Part shown: piece by piece, positions 1 to 8,163 of the stretch
Layout of the letters: the number at the start of each line of letters is the position of its first letter
Position numbering within the stretch: position 1 is the stretch's first letter
Assembly (NCBI RefSeq): GCF_900176035.1
Contig: NZ_FWWT01000013.1
Span: 62,001-126,000, forward strand
Source of the DNA: Desulfonispora thiosulfatigenes DSM 11270
Lineage (GTDB): Bacteria > Bacillota > Peptococcia > Peptococcales > Desulfonisporaceae
Length of the DNA stretch: 64,000 bases
Reading direction: 5' to 3'
Notes under the pieces: generated by a model
Told to the model about the DNA's origin: nothing
Databases searched by the model: none
The model's input: the letters and a program-made list of their open reading frames with translations, nothing else
Translations under genes and position numbers: made by a program

Positions 1-566
1 TTTACCAAGCGCAAAGGACTTTTTCTCATTTCTATAAGTCTTTGAGCAGGCTTTAAAGATTTTTCTATAATACTGGGGTTAAGCATAAAGATATTTCCTC
101 CTGTATAGATGCCATCTTTTAAGTTAACGTAAGTACGTTCTACGCCGGGATAATATAAATCATTTAACTCTTTACAAATAAGAGGATAAAAAATATCACC
201 CTTAAGTTCTTTACATTCCTCTATAAATTCATCAATCATATATCCTTTAATTAAGGGTATATCTGAAGTAATTATTAATCCTCTTTGCCTATTACTCTTT
301 AACTGTTTAATTCCATTTAATATACTCTCCAAAATATCCTTACCTGGTGGCACTAAGGTTATATCATTTTCTTTATAGGTGTTTTTTATTTGTTCTGGAC
401 CTACAACGATAATTCTTTCAATACTCTTACTTTCTTGTAACGCTGCAATTACATAAGAAATCATGGTTCTTTCACCAATTTTAATTAGAGCCTCATACTT
501 TTCTTTACTACACTCTTGTAATTTGCCTTCGTTTAAACTACCTGCTAAAACAATAGCCCAATTCAA
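1..566 (-). CDS. MobA-like nucleotidyltransferase (3' end cut by window edge)
   Basis: My translation from the TTG at 566 is open to the window edge (188 codons). It begins NWAIVLAGSLNEG and continues with a GERTMISYVIAAL segment, IIVVGPEQ, then TSDIPLIKG. This is the pattern of MobA/IspD-type NTP transferases: nucleotide-binding N-terminus, metal-binding D in TSDIP. A purine-rich ribosome-binding site (AAGGGAGA) precedes TTG by a few bases, and no ATG is available nearby. The gene follows the GntR and ispE genes on the same strand and is probably co-transcribed with them. The substrate cannot be told. The C-terminus lies outside the window. Confidence 0.75.
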   Translation of the reverse strand, partial: MNWAIVLAGSLNEGKLQECSKEKYEALIKIGERTMISYVIAALQESKSIERIIVVGPEQIKNTYKENDITLVPPGKDILESILNGIKQLKSNRQRGLIITSDIPLIKGYMIDEFIEECKELKGDIFYPLICKELNDLYYPGVERTYVNLKDGIYTGGNIFMLNPSIIEKSLKPAQRLIEMRKSPLRLV

Positions 567-581
567 TTAAAAGTCTCCCTT

Positions 582-1286
582 CTAATCTTCATCGGTATAT
601 AAGCCTTGCTTTTCTAGTGATAATAAGAAGGTTTGTTCAGCTTTTTCAATATGCGTTTTGGCTAACTGTTTAGCTAAGTCTACATCACGGGCAATTAAGG
701 CTTCGATAATTTTTTTGTGTTCCTCTAATGCTACCATTCCCCTACCTGGCCTTGCTAAAGAAGCTGATCTAAAACGATGTAATTGTTCTTGCAGATTATT
801 TATAATTTGCAATAACTTTTGGTTACGTGCAGCTTTATATAATAAATCATGAAAAGTAGTATCTATTTCAACTATAGACCTTAGATTATTAGCTTCCGTT
901 TCTTCAGTTTCTTTAATTAAATGTCTTTGAATTTCTTCGATTTCTTCTTCTGTTATCCTTTGGGCAGCAAGTCCAACTGCTAAAACCTCTAAAGCACCTC
1001 TGATTTCAAATACTTCATTAATATCCTTAATCGATATTCCTGCTACATAAGCGCCCTTACGCGGAACCATGACCGCAAAACCTTCAAGCTCTAATTTCCT
1101 AATAGCCTCTCGTACAGGAGTCCTGCTAACGCCCATTTCTTCTGCTAATTGTATTTCCATCAATCTTTCGCCCGGTCTTAAAGTTTGATTTATAATAGCA
1201 TCCCGCAAAGTTTCAAACACAATTTCTCTTAAAGGTTTATATCCATCCAATTGAACTGGAAGAAGTCTCTTAGTTCTCTTTTTCAT
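582..1286 (-). CDS. GntR-family regulator, FadR/FCD subfamily
   Basis: The N-terminal winged helix-turn-helix (about residues 15-80) carries the GntR signature: LRPGERLMEIQLAEEMG followed by VSRTPVREAIRKLE. The C-terminal all-helical FCD ligand domain (about 95-220) keeps the acidic and histidine residues that usually bind a metal (IDTTFH, EEHKKI, KTHIEKA). Length is normal for the family. The ORF also has a TTG one codon upstream (1289); I prefer the ATG at 1286. Its start overlaps the end of ispE by 17 bases, so the two are translationally coupled. FCD regulators bind small organic acids or sugars, but the effector here is unknown. Confidence 0.88.
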   Translation of the reverse strand: MKKRTKRLLPVQLDGYKPLREIVFETLRDAIINQTLRPGERLMEIQLAEEMGVSRTPVREAIRKLELEGFAVMVPRKGAYVAGISIKDINEVFEIRGALEVLAVGLAAQRITEEEIEEIQRHLIKETEETEANNLRSIVEIDTTFHDLLYKAARNQKLLQIINNLQEQLHRFRSASLARPGRGMVALEEHKKIIEALIARDVDLAKQLAKTHIEKAEQTFLLSLEKQGLYTDED

Positions 1287-2163
1287 CAATAATCACCCTT
1301 TCGTGAATCTCTTTGCTATCTATGGTTTGAGCTAAATATGCTTTCCCATAATCCGGGGGTATACTATCTTTAAAATTAATGGCTTCTATTTCATTGGGAA
1401 ATAAAGCAAATACAGTAGGTCCACTACCTGCCATTAATGAATGTTTAGTATTTCTAATAAAAAAATCTTTTATTTCTTGTACCTTCGGATATAAGGCAAA
1501 AGTACTTTTTTCTAAAGTATTAACCAAATTTCCAAGTATATAATCTTGATCTTTTCTTTCTAAGGCGCCTAAAAAACCTTTTATATTATCTGTTTTTTCA
1601 AACATTTGTTCTTTCATATTGCTATATACCTTCGGAGTTGATACCCCAAAATCCGGCTTTAGAAGCACTACCCATAAAAGTGGAGCTTCTGGAATAGGGC
1701 TTACATTAGTTCCCCTGCCCGTACTTAAAGCAGTTGGCCCAATAATTCCAAAGGGAACATCTGATCCTATTTGTTCAGCCACTTCTATCATTTCAGAGGT
1801 AGTCATTTTTAGATTAAACAATTTATTCATTCCTAAAATTACGCCTGCCGCATTTGTGCTTCCCCCTGCTAGTCCTGCTTCAATGGGAATTTTTTTATCA
1901 ATATATATTTCTACCCCTTTGATACTGGGGTATTTACTTATTACTAGCTGAGCTGCCTTAAAAGCAAAGTTCTTTTCGTCTAAAGGAATTAAAGTAGAAT
2001 TAGAGTTTAGAATAATTTCTCCGGCAGGCTTCAGATTTATATTATCATGTAGGCTAATTGCTTGCATAATTGAACTAATTTCATGATAACCATCATCTCT
2101 TTTATAAAGACAATTTAATACCATATTAATTTTAGCATATGTTTTTACCTTAGCTTGTCTCAT
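1270..2163 (-). CDS. ispE: 4-diphosphocytidyl-2-C-methyl-D-erythritol kinase
   Basis: IspE phosphorylates CDP-methylerythritol at the 2-hydroxyl in the MEP isoprenoid pathway, a cytosolic ATP-dependent step. The sequence shows the GHMP-kinase layout: the substrate-binding segment AKINMVLNCLYKRDDGYHEI at the N-terminus, the glycine-rich ATP loop PIEAGLAGGSTNAAGVILG near residues 90-110, and the C-terminal motif MAGSGPTVFALF. At 297 residues it is slightly longer than average. It is the first recognisable gene of a run with the GntR regulator and nucleotidyltransferase. In Bacillus, ispE also lies downstream of veg and yabG, which matches the wider order here. Confidence 0.95.
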   Translation of the reverse strand: MRQAKVKTYAKINMVLNCLYKRDDGYHEISSIMQAISLHDNINLKPAGEIILNSNSTLIPLDEKNFAFKAAQLVISKYPSIKGVEIYIDKKIPIEAGLAGGSTNAAGVILGMNKLFNLKMTTSEMIEVAEQIGSDVPFGIIGPTALSTGRGTNVSPIPEAPLLWVVLLKPDFGVSTPKVYSNMKEQMFEKTDNIKGFLGALERKDQDYILGNLVNTLEKSTFALYPKVQEIKDFFIRNTKHSLMAGSGPTVFALFPNEIEAINFKDSIPPDYGKAYLAQTIDSKEIHERVIIDEKEN

Positions 2164-2220
2164 TTTTCAAAACCTCTTCTTTCATACTTAAATATACCAC
2201 AATTAGACTCTATTTGCATA

Positions 2221-2256
2221 AAATAAACCTGTAGATTAAGGACTACAGGTTTATTT
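2221..2256 (-). terminator. Intrinsic terminator after uracil permease gene
   Basis: A near-perfect inverted repeat (AATAAACCTGTAG ... CTACAGGTTTATT) with a six-base loop lies just past the uraA stop and ends in A/T-rich sequence on both sides. Confidence 0.8.
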
Positions 2257-2259
2257 CAT

Positions 2260-3558
2260 TTATTCTTTTTCAAAGGCTAATTTCGCACTAGTCTTATTTT
2301 GTCTTTCTACTCTATCAGTCTTACTAACGAATAATTTTGGCGCTATAATATTAATTATTGCATTTAGTGAAATACCCACAATCGCTGCTAAGCTAAGTCC
2401 TTCAAAGCTTGCGTATTCACTAATCTTAATTGCAGCTGGGTTTCCTTCTCCTTGTATCGAAACAATACCGATGATTAAAATTGAAAATACTATTATACTA
2501 TTTTTAAGATTAGAAAAATCTGTTTTGCTCTCTACTAAAGTACGTAGCCCGATACTAGCTATCATCCCGAATAAGACAAAGCTTACTCCACCCATAACTG
2601 GTACAGGGATTGTCCTAATAATGGCGCCAAATTTACCAATAAAACTTAGCACGATAGCTATTACTGCTGCGCCTCTAATAATGTTAGGATTGTAATTCCC
2701 TGTAACTGCTAATACTCCCGTATTTTCACTGTATGTTGTATTAGCCGGAGCACCTATGAGACCAGCAAATGCAGTAGCTATCCCATCACCTAATAATGTA
2801 CGATGAAGTCCAGGAGACTTAAAAAAATTCCGTCCTACCACCACGCCATTAGTTGTAATATCACCAATATGTTCTACTAAACTTACTATTGCTATTGGTA
2901 CTATAACTGCCATAGCCTCTAATGAAAACTTTGGTGCAATCATCATATTTTGAAAATCACCAATTCCATAAAACCAGCTAGCTTCTAAAACTGGCGCAAA
3001 ATCTATAATATTTAAAGCAAAAGCTGCTAAATAACCTACAAAGATACCAATTACTATAGGGATTAATTTAATAAATCCTTTTCCAATAATTCCTGTTAAT
3101 ACAACTGCTAAAATTGTTATTATTGCTACTAACCAATTTTCCGAAGCCATACCTACAGCAACTGGAGATAATATAAGTCCAATTACAATTATGATTGGTC
3201 CTGTTACTATTGATGGAAAAAGCATCTTAATTTTATCTGAACCAATTAAAAATACTAATAGAGAAATGATAACATAAAGTGCTCCTACCGCCATGAAAGA
3301 ACCTGTAGCATACGCCATTCCAAAATTTTTACTTACAATTTGGATGCCTGCAATAAATGCAAAAGATGATCCTAAAAAAACTGGTACTTTTCCTCCTGTA
3401 ACTAGGTGAAAAAGTAGAGTTCCGATTCCTGCACTTAAAAGAGCAAGTGAAGGGTCTAAGCCTGTAATGAAAGGTACTAAAACAGTGGCACCAAACATGG
3501 CTAATACGTGTTGAAATGATAAAAGTCCATTAGCTAACAAAGATTGATTCTTTTTCAA
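2260..3558 (-). CDS. uraA: Uracil/xanthine-type permease (UraA family)
   Basis: A 432-residue integral membrane nucleobase:cation symporter of the NCS2 family, expected to import uracil for salvage. The start region LLSFQHVLAMFGATVLVPF and the internal PANTTYSENTGVLAVTG motif are typical, and around 12-14 hydrophobic segments are visible. The open frame begins at 3612, but I set the start at TTG 3558. A leader terminator ends near 3582, so every earlier start would lie inside or before the attenuator. GGGGGA sits six bases upstream of this TTG. A GTG at 3579 is the alternative. The PyrR-type leader makes uracil the most likely substrate, since the sequence alone does not separate uracil from xanthine. 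Confidence 0.9.
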   Translation of the reverse strand: MKKNQSLLANGLLSFQHVLAMFGATVLVPFITGLDPSLALLSAGIGTLLFHLVTGGKVPVFLGSSFAFIAGIQIVSKNFGMAYATGSFMAVGALYVIISLLVFLIGSDKIKMLFPSIVTGPIIIVIGLILSPVAVGMASENWLVAIITILAVVLTGIIGKGFIKLIPIVIGIFVGYLAAFALNIIDFAPVLEASWFYGIGDFQNMMIAPKFSLEAMAVIVPIAIVSLVEHIGDITTNGVVVGRNFFKSPGLHRTLLGDGIATAFAGLIGAPANTTYSENTGVLAVTGNYNPNIIRGAAVIAIVLSFIGKFGAIIRTIPVPVMGGVSFVLFGMIASIGLRTLVESKTDFSNLKNSIIVFSILIIGIVSIQGEGNPAAIKISEYASFEGLSLAAIVGISLNAIINIIAPKLFVSKTDRVERQNKTSAKLAFEKE

Positions 3559-3581
3559 TTTAAATCCCCCTTTAGCCACAC

Positions 3582-3681
3582 AAAAAACCTCCTTACCGTT
3601 AAAATAGCACAATAAGGAGGTATAAATTTCATCACAAGATACCCTATGCTCCTTAATGGCCTCTCGGGACCACCTTAAAGG
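3582..3681 (-). promoter_or_regulatory. PyrR-type transcription attenuator
   Basis: Three mutually exclusive RNA elements can be read on the minus strand. (1) 3681-3651 is a hairpin with an upper stem TGGTC/GGCCA and hexaloop CCGAGA, matching the PyrR-binding loop consensus CNGAGA inside GTCCNGAGAGGC. (2) AAGGAG (3654-3649) can pair with CTCCTT (3619-3614) as antiterminator. (3) CCTCCTTA (3620-3613) pairs perfectly with TAAGGAGG (3595-3588), followed by TTTTTT, as terminator. The PyrR hairpin uses bases needed by the antiterminator. PyrR with UMP would therefore favour termination, as in Bacillus pyr leaders. Confidence 0.85.
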
Positions 3682-3715
3682 TAGAAGGCTTTATATGCAG
3701 TTTATTTTCTATCAT

Positions 3716-3744
3716 ATTTTAGCTTATCAGAGTCATTATGTCAA
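3716..3744 (-). promoter_or_regulatory. Sigma-A-type promoter of uraA
   Basis: TTGACA (3744-3739), a 17-base spacer and TAAAAT (3721-3716). It overlaps the last codons of the upstream gene and lies about 35 bases before the PyrR hairpin. Confidence 0.8.
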
Positions 3745-4305
3745 TATACTTAAGCCACCAACAGGTATACGTTCTCTTTCTGCGATTGTTGCCGTTACTA
3801 ACGAGCGCGTCACATTTAAGCATACTTCTTGAATAAAGAAAATATCTTTTTCAATAGTATGAGTTGAATTAAGATATAAATTGTGTTTTTCTCTTACCCA
3901 TTCCTCGATATCTCTTAAAGGAATTTTAAAGTTATCACTTGGTATTAATTCTTCAGAAGTTAAAGCTTTATGCAATTTCTTTTCATAAAGCATGTGTTCC
4001 CATAAATTCATATTTTCATCATTATGAGCTAAACAAAAGTAATCGGCTAAAAAATGCGTAATTATACCTAAGTTTTTACTAGATAATTCATTATCACCTT
4101 TTCCCACTTTAATACATTCTTCTGTCTTTTTAACTAAGAATGGAAGGGAAGCAGTAATATTATGCGGTAAATTACGCTTATCAGGATGAATATCTGGAAT
4201 AATACTGCCCATACTAAATGAAGCACTTTTTAAATTACCTTCTTCATTAACATTTATTACTTCTTTTATTTTGCCTGACAAAAATAGGTGTGATTGGATC
4301 AACAT
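3736..4305 (-). CDS. Zinc-dependent phospholipase C-like protein
   Basis: A 189-residue protein with the histidine/aspartate pattern of the zinc-dependent phospholipase C / S1-P1 nuclease fold family: QSHLFL at the N-terminus, SIIPDIHPD, then LGIITHFLADYFCLAHNDEN (the H-x3-D-x5-H metal motif) and MNLWEHMLYEKKLH. Family members of this size are widespread in Clostridia and annotated as zinc-dependent phospholipase C family, usually without biochemical proof. No signal peptide is seen, so a cytoplasmic role is as likely as a secreted one. AGGTGG lies upstream of the ATG. The gene is followed immediately by the uraA promoter. Confidence 0.75.
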   Translation of the reverse strand: MLIQSHLFLSGKIKEVINVNEEGNLKSASFSMGSIIPDIHPDKRNLPHNITASLPFLVKKTEECIKVGKGDNELSSKNLGIITHFLADYFCLAHNDENMNLWEHMLYEKKLHKALTSEELIPSDNFKIPLRDIEEWVREKHNLYLNSTHTIEKDIFFIQEVCLNVTRSLVTATIAERERIPVGGLSILT

Positions 4306-4346
4306 AAAATAATTCCACCTTTTTTTAAAATTCTAGTGGTACAACT

Positions 4347-4604
4347 TCAATCTATTTCTAAGCGTGTTATCTTTCCTTTATTATACACTGATTGCATGGT
4401 TCCGTGAGTATTATATTCTTCTAAATACAACTCATCAAAAACATTTATGCCTCTTTGTTCCAAGTGAGGTACTAATTCGTTAATAATTGACTCAATTTTT
4501 CCGCTTTTTAGAAATAAATTAGAGTCTACTTTATACCCTAACCCAATCAGCTCATTTTTCAAAGGACCAATATTTTCTAATTTACCTTGTACTATATATT
4601 CCAT
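4347..4604 (-). CDS. Hypothetical protein, 85 residues
   Basis: I do not recognise this family. The protein MEYIVQGKLENIG... is mixed charged and hydrophobic, with no membrane segment or cysteine. It has a GYKVDSNLFLKSGKIESI segment and a C-terminal basic-hydrophobic tail. The open frame reaches a GTG at 4613, but the ATG at 4604 has GGGGTG at proper spacing, so I start there. It sits between the ABC transporter operon and the phospholipase-like gene on the same strand. Codon use resembles its neighbours, so it is probably a real gene. Confidence 0.55.
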   Translation of the reverse strand: MEYIVQGKLENIGPLKNELIGLGYKVDSNLFLKSGKIESIINELVPHLEQRGINVFDELYLEEYNTHGTMQSVYNKGKITRLEID

Positions 4605-4666
4605 TATATTCACCCCGCATATAGTTATGTTATGTAAAAGAGGCGAATTTATGCGATATAAATTTT

Positions 4667-5389
4667 TTATAAAATTTTGTTTAAAAATTCACGTAATCTT
4701 GGTTGATCCGGGTTAGAAAAAACTTCTTTTGGTGATCCTTCTGCTAGAATTTTTCCATCATCCATAAAAACAACTCTATCCGCCATTTCACGGGCAAAGC
4801 CCATTTCATGGGTTACAACTACCATAGTCATGCCTTCTTTGGCCAAATCCTTCATTACCGCTAAAACCTCTCCTACTAACTCAGGGTCAAGGGCTGATGT
4901 TGGCTCATCAAAAAGCATTATCTTTGGCTGCATGGCTAAAGCCCTGGCAATAGCTACTCTCTGCTGCTGACCACCAGATAAATGACTAGGATATACACTC
5001 CGTTTATCTTCTAAGCCTACTTTTTTCAATAATTGTAAGGCTAAATTTTCTGCGTTATTTTTCGAGATTTTTTTAACTAACATAGGTGCTTCCATAATGT
5101 TTTCTAATACGGTTTTATGTGGAAAAAGATTGAATCTTTGAAAAACCATACCAATGTTTTCCCTCATTTTGTAAATTTCTTTTTGTTTAGTAGAAATCAT
5201 TTGATCCATAATAAAAATTTTACCATCATTAATTACTTCGAGATTATTTAAACATCTAAGCAAGGTACTTTTTCCTGAGCCACTAGGCCCGATTATTACT
5301 ACTACTTCACCTGAAGCTACATTAAAATTGATCCCTTTTAATACTTCTAATTTCCCAAAACTTTTACGTACATCTTTTACTTTTATCAT
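4667..5389 (-). CDS. Polar amino-acid ABC transporter ATPase
   Basis: A 240-residue ATPase of the GlnQ/ArtM type. Walker A is [13 protein letters not shown] (about residues 34-46), the Q-loop segment is [18 protein letters not shown], the signature motif is [16 protein letters not shown], Walker B is [14 protein letters not shown], and the H-loop is [17 protein letters not shown]. It energises uptake through the adjacent permease, which ends 13 bases upstream of its start. The substrate is probably glutamine or another polar amino acid, but sequence alone does not fix it. Confidence 0.93.
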   Translation of the reverse strand: MIKVKDVRKSFGKLEVLKGINFNVASGEVVVIIGPSGSGKSTLLRCLNNLEVINDGKIFIMDQMISTKQKEIYKMRENIGMVFQRFNLFPHKTVLENIMEAPMLVKKISKNNAENLALQLLKKVGLEDKRSVYPSHLSGGQQQRVAIARALAMQPKIMLFDEPTSALDPELVGEVLAVMKDLAKEGMTMVVVTHEMGFAREMADRVVFMDDGKILAEGSPKEVFSNPDQPRLREFLNKIL

Positions 5390-5402
5390 GCCCTACCTCC
5401 AA

Positions 5403-6074
5403 CTATTCTGAGCGTGCTAGCTTATTTTCTAAAATTCCAAAAATGACTGTAAAGAATGTAGTTAAAACTAAATAAATAGCACCTGCTGTAAGATACATTT
5501 CAAAAGGTTTAAAAGACGATGAGGCATGAATTTGAGCCGTCCTTAATAATTCAATCATTGAAATTGTAGAAACTAAAGCTGTATCCTTTAATAATGTTAT
5601 AAATTCATTTCCCATAGGTGGAATTAATCTTCGATATGTTTGAGGAATAATTATTCTTTTCATTGCCTGGGAGTGACTCATACCAAGAGAAAGAGCTGCT
5701 TCCATTTGACCTTTATCTACGGACTGAATACCCGCTCTAATAATTTCAGCTATATAAGCCCCACCACATAAACTAATTGCCATTACTGCTGCTGTAAAGG
5801 GTGAAAAATCAATACCTACAGCAATTGGAAGTGCATAGTAAATTATGAATAATTGTACTAAAAGGGGGATACCTCGGAAAATCCAAGTATAGATTGCTCC
5901 GAGGTAATTTAAAATTGGGTTTTTATTTATTTTGATTAAGGCTACACTTAAGCCAATAACTGTACCAATTATAATTGCAAAAAAGGTTAATGCAACTGTA
6001 GTCACTGCTCCTTTTAGTAAAAGGGGTAGCACTTTTATTGTAAATGCCCAATCCCAAACAAAACCTGTTGCCAC
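5403..6074 (-). CDS. Polar amino-acid ABC transporter permease
   Basis: A 223-residue HisM/GlnP-type permease with about five membrane segments. The EAA loop that docks onto the ATPase is visible as QMEAALSLGMSHSQAMKRII (about residues 122-141), and the C-terminal part contains GNEFITLLKDTALVSTIS. It lies between the solute-binding protein gene and the ATPase gene with short gaps, the usual order for three-gene polar amino-acid importers. It would form a homodimer, because no second permease gene is present. Confidence 0.93.
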   Translation of the reverse strand: MATGFVWDWAFTIKVLPLLLKGAVTTVALTFFAIIIGTVIGLSVALIKINKNPILNYLGAIYTWIFRGIPLLVQLFIIYYALPIAVGIDFSPFTAAVMAISLCGGAYIAEIIRAGIQSVDKGQMEAALSLGMSHSQAMKRIIIPQTYRRLIPPMGNEFITLLKDTALVSTISMIELLRTAQIHASSSFKPFEMYLTAGAIYLVLTTFFTVIFGILENKLARSE

Positions 6075-6103
6075 TTTTATCTCCCCCTAAAAACCTGTAA
6101 AAA

Positions 6104-6964
6104 TTATTTAACTTGATCTGATTCTAATTGTTCTGTAATGTCATAGCCTAACCATTCATTAGAAAGCTTTGTTAAAGTTCCATCTTCTAACATTTCTTTA
6201 ATTACTGCATCTAATTGATCTCTTAATTCTTTATCTTCTTTACGAACACCAATCCCAATTACTGCTTCTTTATTCATGCCAATTTCTTGACCAACTTTTT
6301 TATATTTACCTGTTTTTAACCATTCTGGAGCTGCAAAACTATCTACAACTACTGCTACAGTACGTCCATTATCTAGATCAGCAAAAGCCTCAGGAAACTT
6401 ATTATAAAGCTTCATGTTTTTTTCGTCAAAACCTGCTTTACTACTTTCTTGTTGACCTGTACCACCTAATTGAGTACCAATAACTTGATCTTTTAAATCT
6501 TCTAATGATTCTATTTTATCATTATTATCTTTTTTAACCAAGATAACTTGTGAAGCTACGCCATAAGGACCTGCAAAATTAATTGCCTCTTTACGCTCTT
6601 CCCACATATTCATGCCAGAATGAATAACATCAAATTTCTTTGCTAATAAAGAAGGTACGATTCCATTCCAATCTGTTGGTACCCATTCAATTTCTAAACC
6701 TGTACGTTTGGTAATTTCTTTACCCATATCAATATCAAAACCAACTAATTCACCTTTATCATTTCTAAAGCCCATTGGAGGGAACCCATCATCTAAACCA
6801 GCTTTTATTTTTCCAGCGTCTTGAACTCTTTTCCAAGAACCATCACCAGTTGCTGTTTCTTCTCCATTTGGTGCTGGTGCTTCTTCTTTTTTATCTCCAC
6901 AACCTGTTACTAATAAAGATAATCCTAACACTAAAACCAAAATCAATAAAAGACCTTTTTTCAT
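6104..6964 (-). CDS. Amino-acid ABC transporter substrate-binding lipoprotein
   Basis: The precursor starts at the ATG at 6964, because GAGGAGG lies nine bases upstream. The longer frame to 6982 would place its TTG start inside that ribosome-binding site. A lipoprotein signal follows: KKGLLLILVLVLGLSLLVTGC, with the lipobox cysteine near residue 22, then an acidic and proline-rich linker. The mature SBP_bac_3 domain has GLDDGFPPMGFRNDKGELVGFDIDMG near its start, GTQLGGTGQQESS and AVVVDSFAAPEW. It captures a polar amino acid outside the membrane and delivers it to the permease. Confidence 0.93.
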   Translation of the reverse strand: MKKGLLLILVLVLGLSLLVTGCGDKKEEAPAPNGEETATGDGSWKRVQDAGKIKAGLDDGFPPMGFRNDKGELVGFDIDMGKEITKRTGLEIEWVPTDWNGIVPSLLAKKFDVIHSGMNMWEERKEAINFAGPYGVASQVILVKKDNNDKIESLEDLKDQVIGTQLGGTGQQESSKAGFDEKNMKLYNKFPEAFADLDNGRTVAVVVDSFAAPEWLKTGKYKKVGQEIGMNKEAVIGIGVRKEDKELRDQLDAVIKEMLEDGTLTKLSNEWLGYDITEQLESDQVK

Positions 6965-7012
6965 TTTCTTAAACCTCCTCAAATAATTAATATTCAGCTT
7001 TTTTATATCATT

Positions 7013-7041
7013 ATTTTAACTCGTTAAAGTGTTGTAGTCAA
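7013..7041 (-). promoter_or_regulatory. Sigma-A-type promoter of the amino-acid ABC operon
   Basis: TTGACT (7041-7036), 17 bases, TAAAAT (7018-7013). It is located about 50 bases upstream of the solute-binding protein start. Confidence 0.75.
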
Positions 7042-7064
7042 GAAATTAATTCATATTTAAAAAG

Positions 7065-7097
7065 AAAACTCCTAAAGCATTATGCTTCAGGAGTTTT
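7065..7097 (-). terminator. Terminator overlapping the end of the holin-like gene
   Basis: AAAACTCCT ... AGGAGTTTT with an inner GAAGCA/TGCTTT pairing. On the minus strand it is followed by CTTTTT. The stop codon of the upstream gene (7080) lies inside the loop, so its last codons form one arm. Confidence 0.85.
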
Positions 7098-7480
7098 CAG
7101 TGTATTTTTAACTTTTACTACCTGTTGTTCAATCTTATTATCTATTAAAACATCTATTTTACTACCATGTTGCTTTAAAATTTCTAAGTCATTCTCACTT
7201 ACTTGCTGCATTATTAATTCAGTTGCTTTAACCTTAATTTCTCTTGCATCTACATCGGGCAACTTGGATGCTCGTTTATTCTTCTTAAGATCCTCTACAA
7301 TCATTTGATTAAGAGCCATAACTGTCGTTAGAACTATTTGCTCTAAATTATCTAAAGCATTTTTCCATAATATGCTGTCAGTTCTTTTCTTTGCATACCT
7401 TATAAAGCATAACCCATTAATGTTAGTATTATAGGCACCAGAACTATCACAATTTGATTACATATTCCTTCCCAGTCCAC
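7080..7480 (-). pseudogene. Holin-like single-span membrane protein, frameshifted
   Basis: Two frames join into one sensible protein. Frame 1 starts at GTG 7480 (AGGGG eight bases upstream). It reads VDWEGICNQIVIVLVPIILT, then LMGYAL, and stops at 7400. Frame 2 is open from about 7465 and reads IRYAKKRTDSILWKNALDNL, then EQIVLTTVMALNQ, on to the stop at 7080. Adding one base near 7403-7406 (TTT to TTTT) fuses them into about 133 residues. The fusion has an N-terminal membrane span, a basic stretch and a helical tail ending HGSKIDVLIDNKIEQQV. This layout resembles LLH-type phage holins, though the family assignment is tentative. The 79-residue frame from 7319 alone has no clear ribosome-binding site. 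No other phage gene is nearby. Confidence 0.6.
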
Positions 7481-7558
7481 CTACAGCACCCCTATATTTT
7501 TCATTTCTATATTTTATTATGTATTTTAAAAATGGTGCATTAAATTAAAAATACACAT

Positions 7559-7587
7559 GAAAAAAGATCCCGGTTAGAGGATCCTTT
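7559..7587 (-). terminator. Terminator downstream of the kinase-dimerisation-like gene
   Basis: AAAGGATCC/GGGATCTTT hairpin with one bulged base, followed on the minus strand by a T run. It lies about 110 bases past the stop at 7699. Confidence 0.55.
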
Positions 7588-7698
7588 CTCGAAAAAGACT
7601 GGGGTTATGCCTTTTTATATTATTATTACCATAAATTATAATTATAATCTATTTTGTAGAAATATTATATAAAAATTTATTATATCAACTATTTATAA

Positions 7699-7959
7699 TT
7701 ATTCTTCAGCTTCTACTGCTTCTATTACTTTACTTTCTATCGTTTGTTCAATTTCATTAATATACTTCTCAATTAATTCAACTTCTTCTAGTAATAATCG
7801 TATTACTTGCTTATCAAAATGTTCTTGTCCAATTAAGTCCTTTGACTTTAAGTCTAAGTAACCTTTTATCGTAGTGAGAGGATTTAAAACCCTATCTGAT
7901 AGGTCACCTCGTTTTAGCATCTTATTCTCGATATCAAGGGGTCTACACTCATTATTCAT
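7699..7959 (-). CDS. Stand-alone kinase dimerisation (DHp)-like protein without the usual histidine
   Basis: An 86-residue protein. The centre reads LSDRVLNPLTTIKGYLDLKS, which aligns with the H-box of sporulation-type kinases (HEIRNPLTTIKGFLQL). Here the phosphoacceptor histidine position is occupied by Asp. The rest is a second acidic helix, LLLEEVELIEKYINEIEQTI, matching the second helix of the dimerisation hairpin. There is no ATPase domain and no sensor domain. The start is the ATG at 7959, because GGGGGA lies six bases upstream; the frame itself extends to 8040. It may be a dominant-negative or scaffold partner of a kinase or response regulator. This is inference from motif similarity only. 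Confidence 0.6.
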   Translation of the reverse strand: MNNECRPLDIENKMLKRGDLSDRVLNPLTTIKGYLDLKSKDLIGQEHFDKQVIRLLLEEVELIEKYINEIEQTIESKVIEAVEAEE

Positions 7960-8163
7960 ATTATTTCCCCCATATGTAACTTTTCTATATATTACCATGA
8001 GCGTTTGGAAATGTAAAGCTTGTCTTTTGATTATTGTCAAGTATTTTTCTACCCCTAAATTGTAATAGCAAATGTAACTATTAAAACATTATAATATTAT
8101 TACATTTTAATTATCTATTATTTCAGTTTAATTTCCACATTAAACTAATTGCAGCATGTAAAT

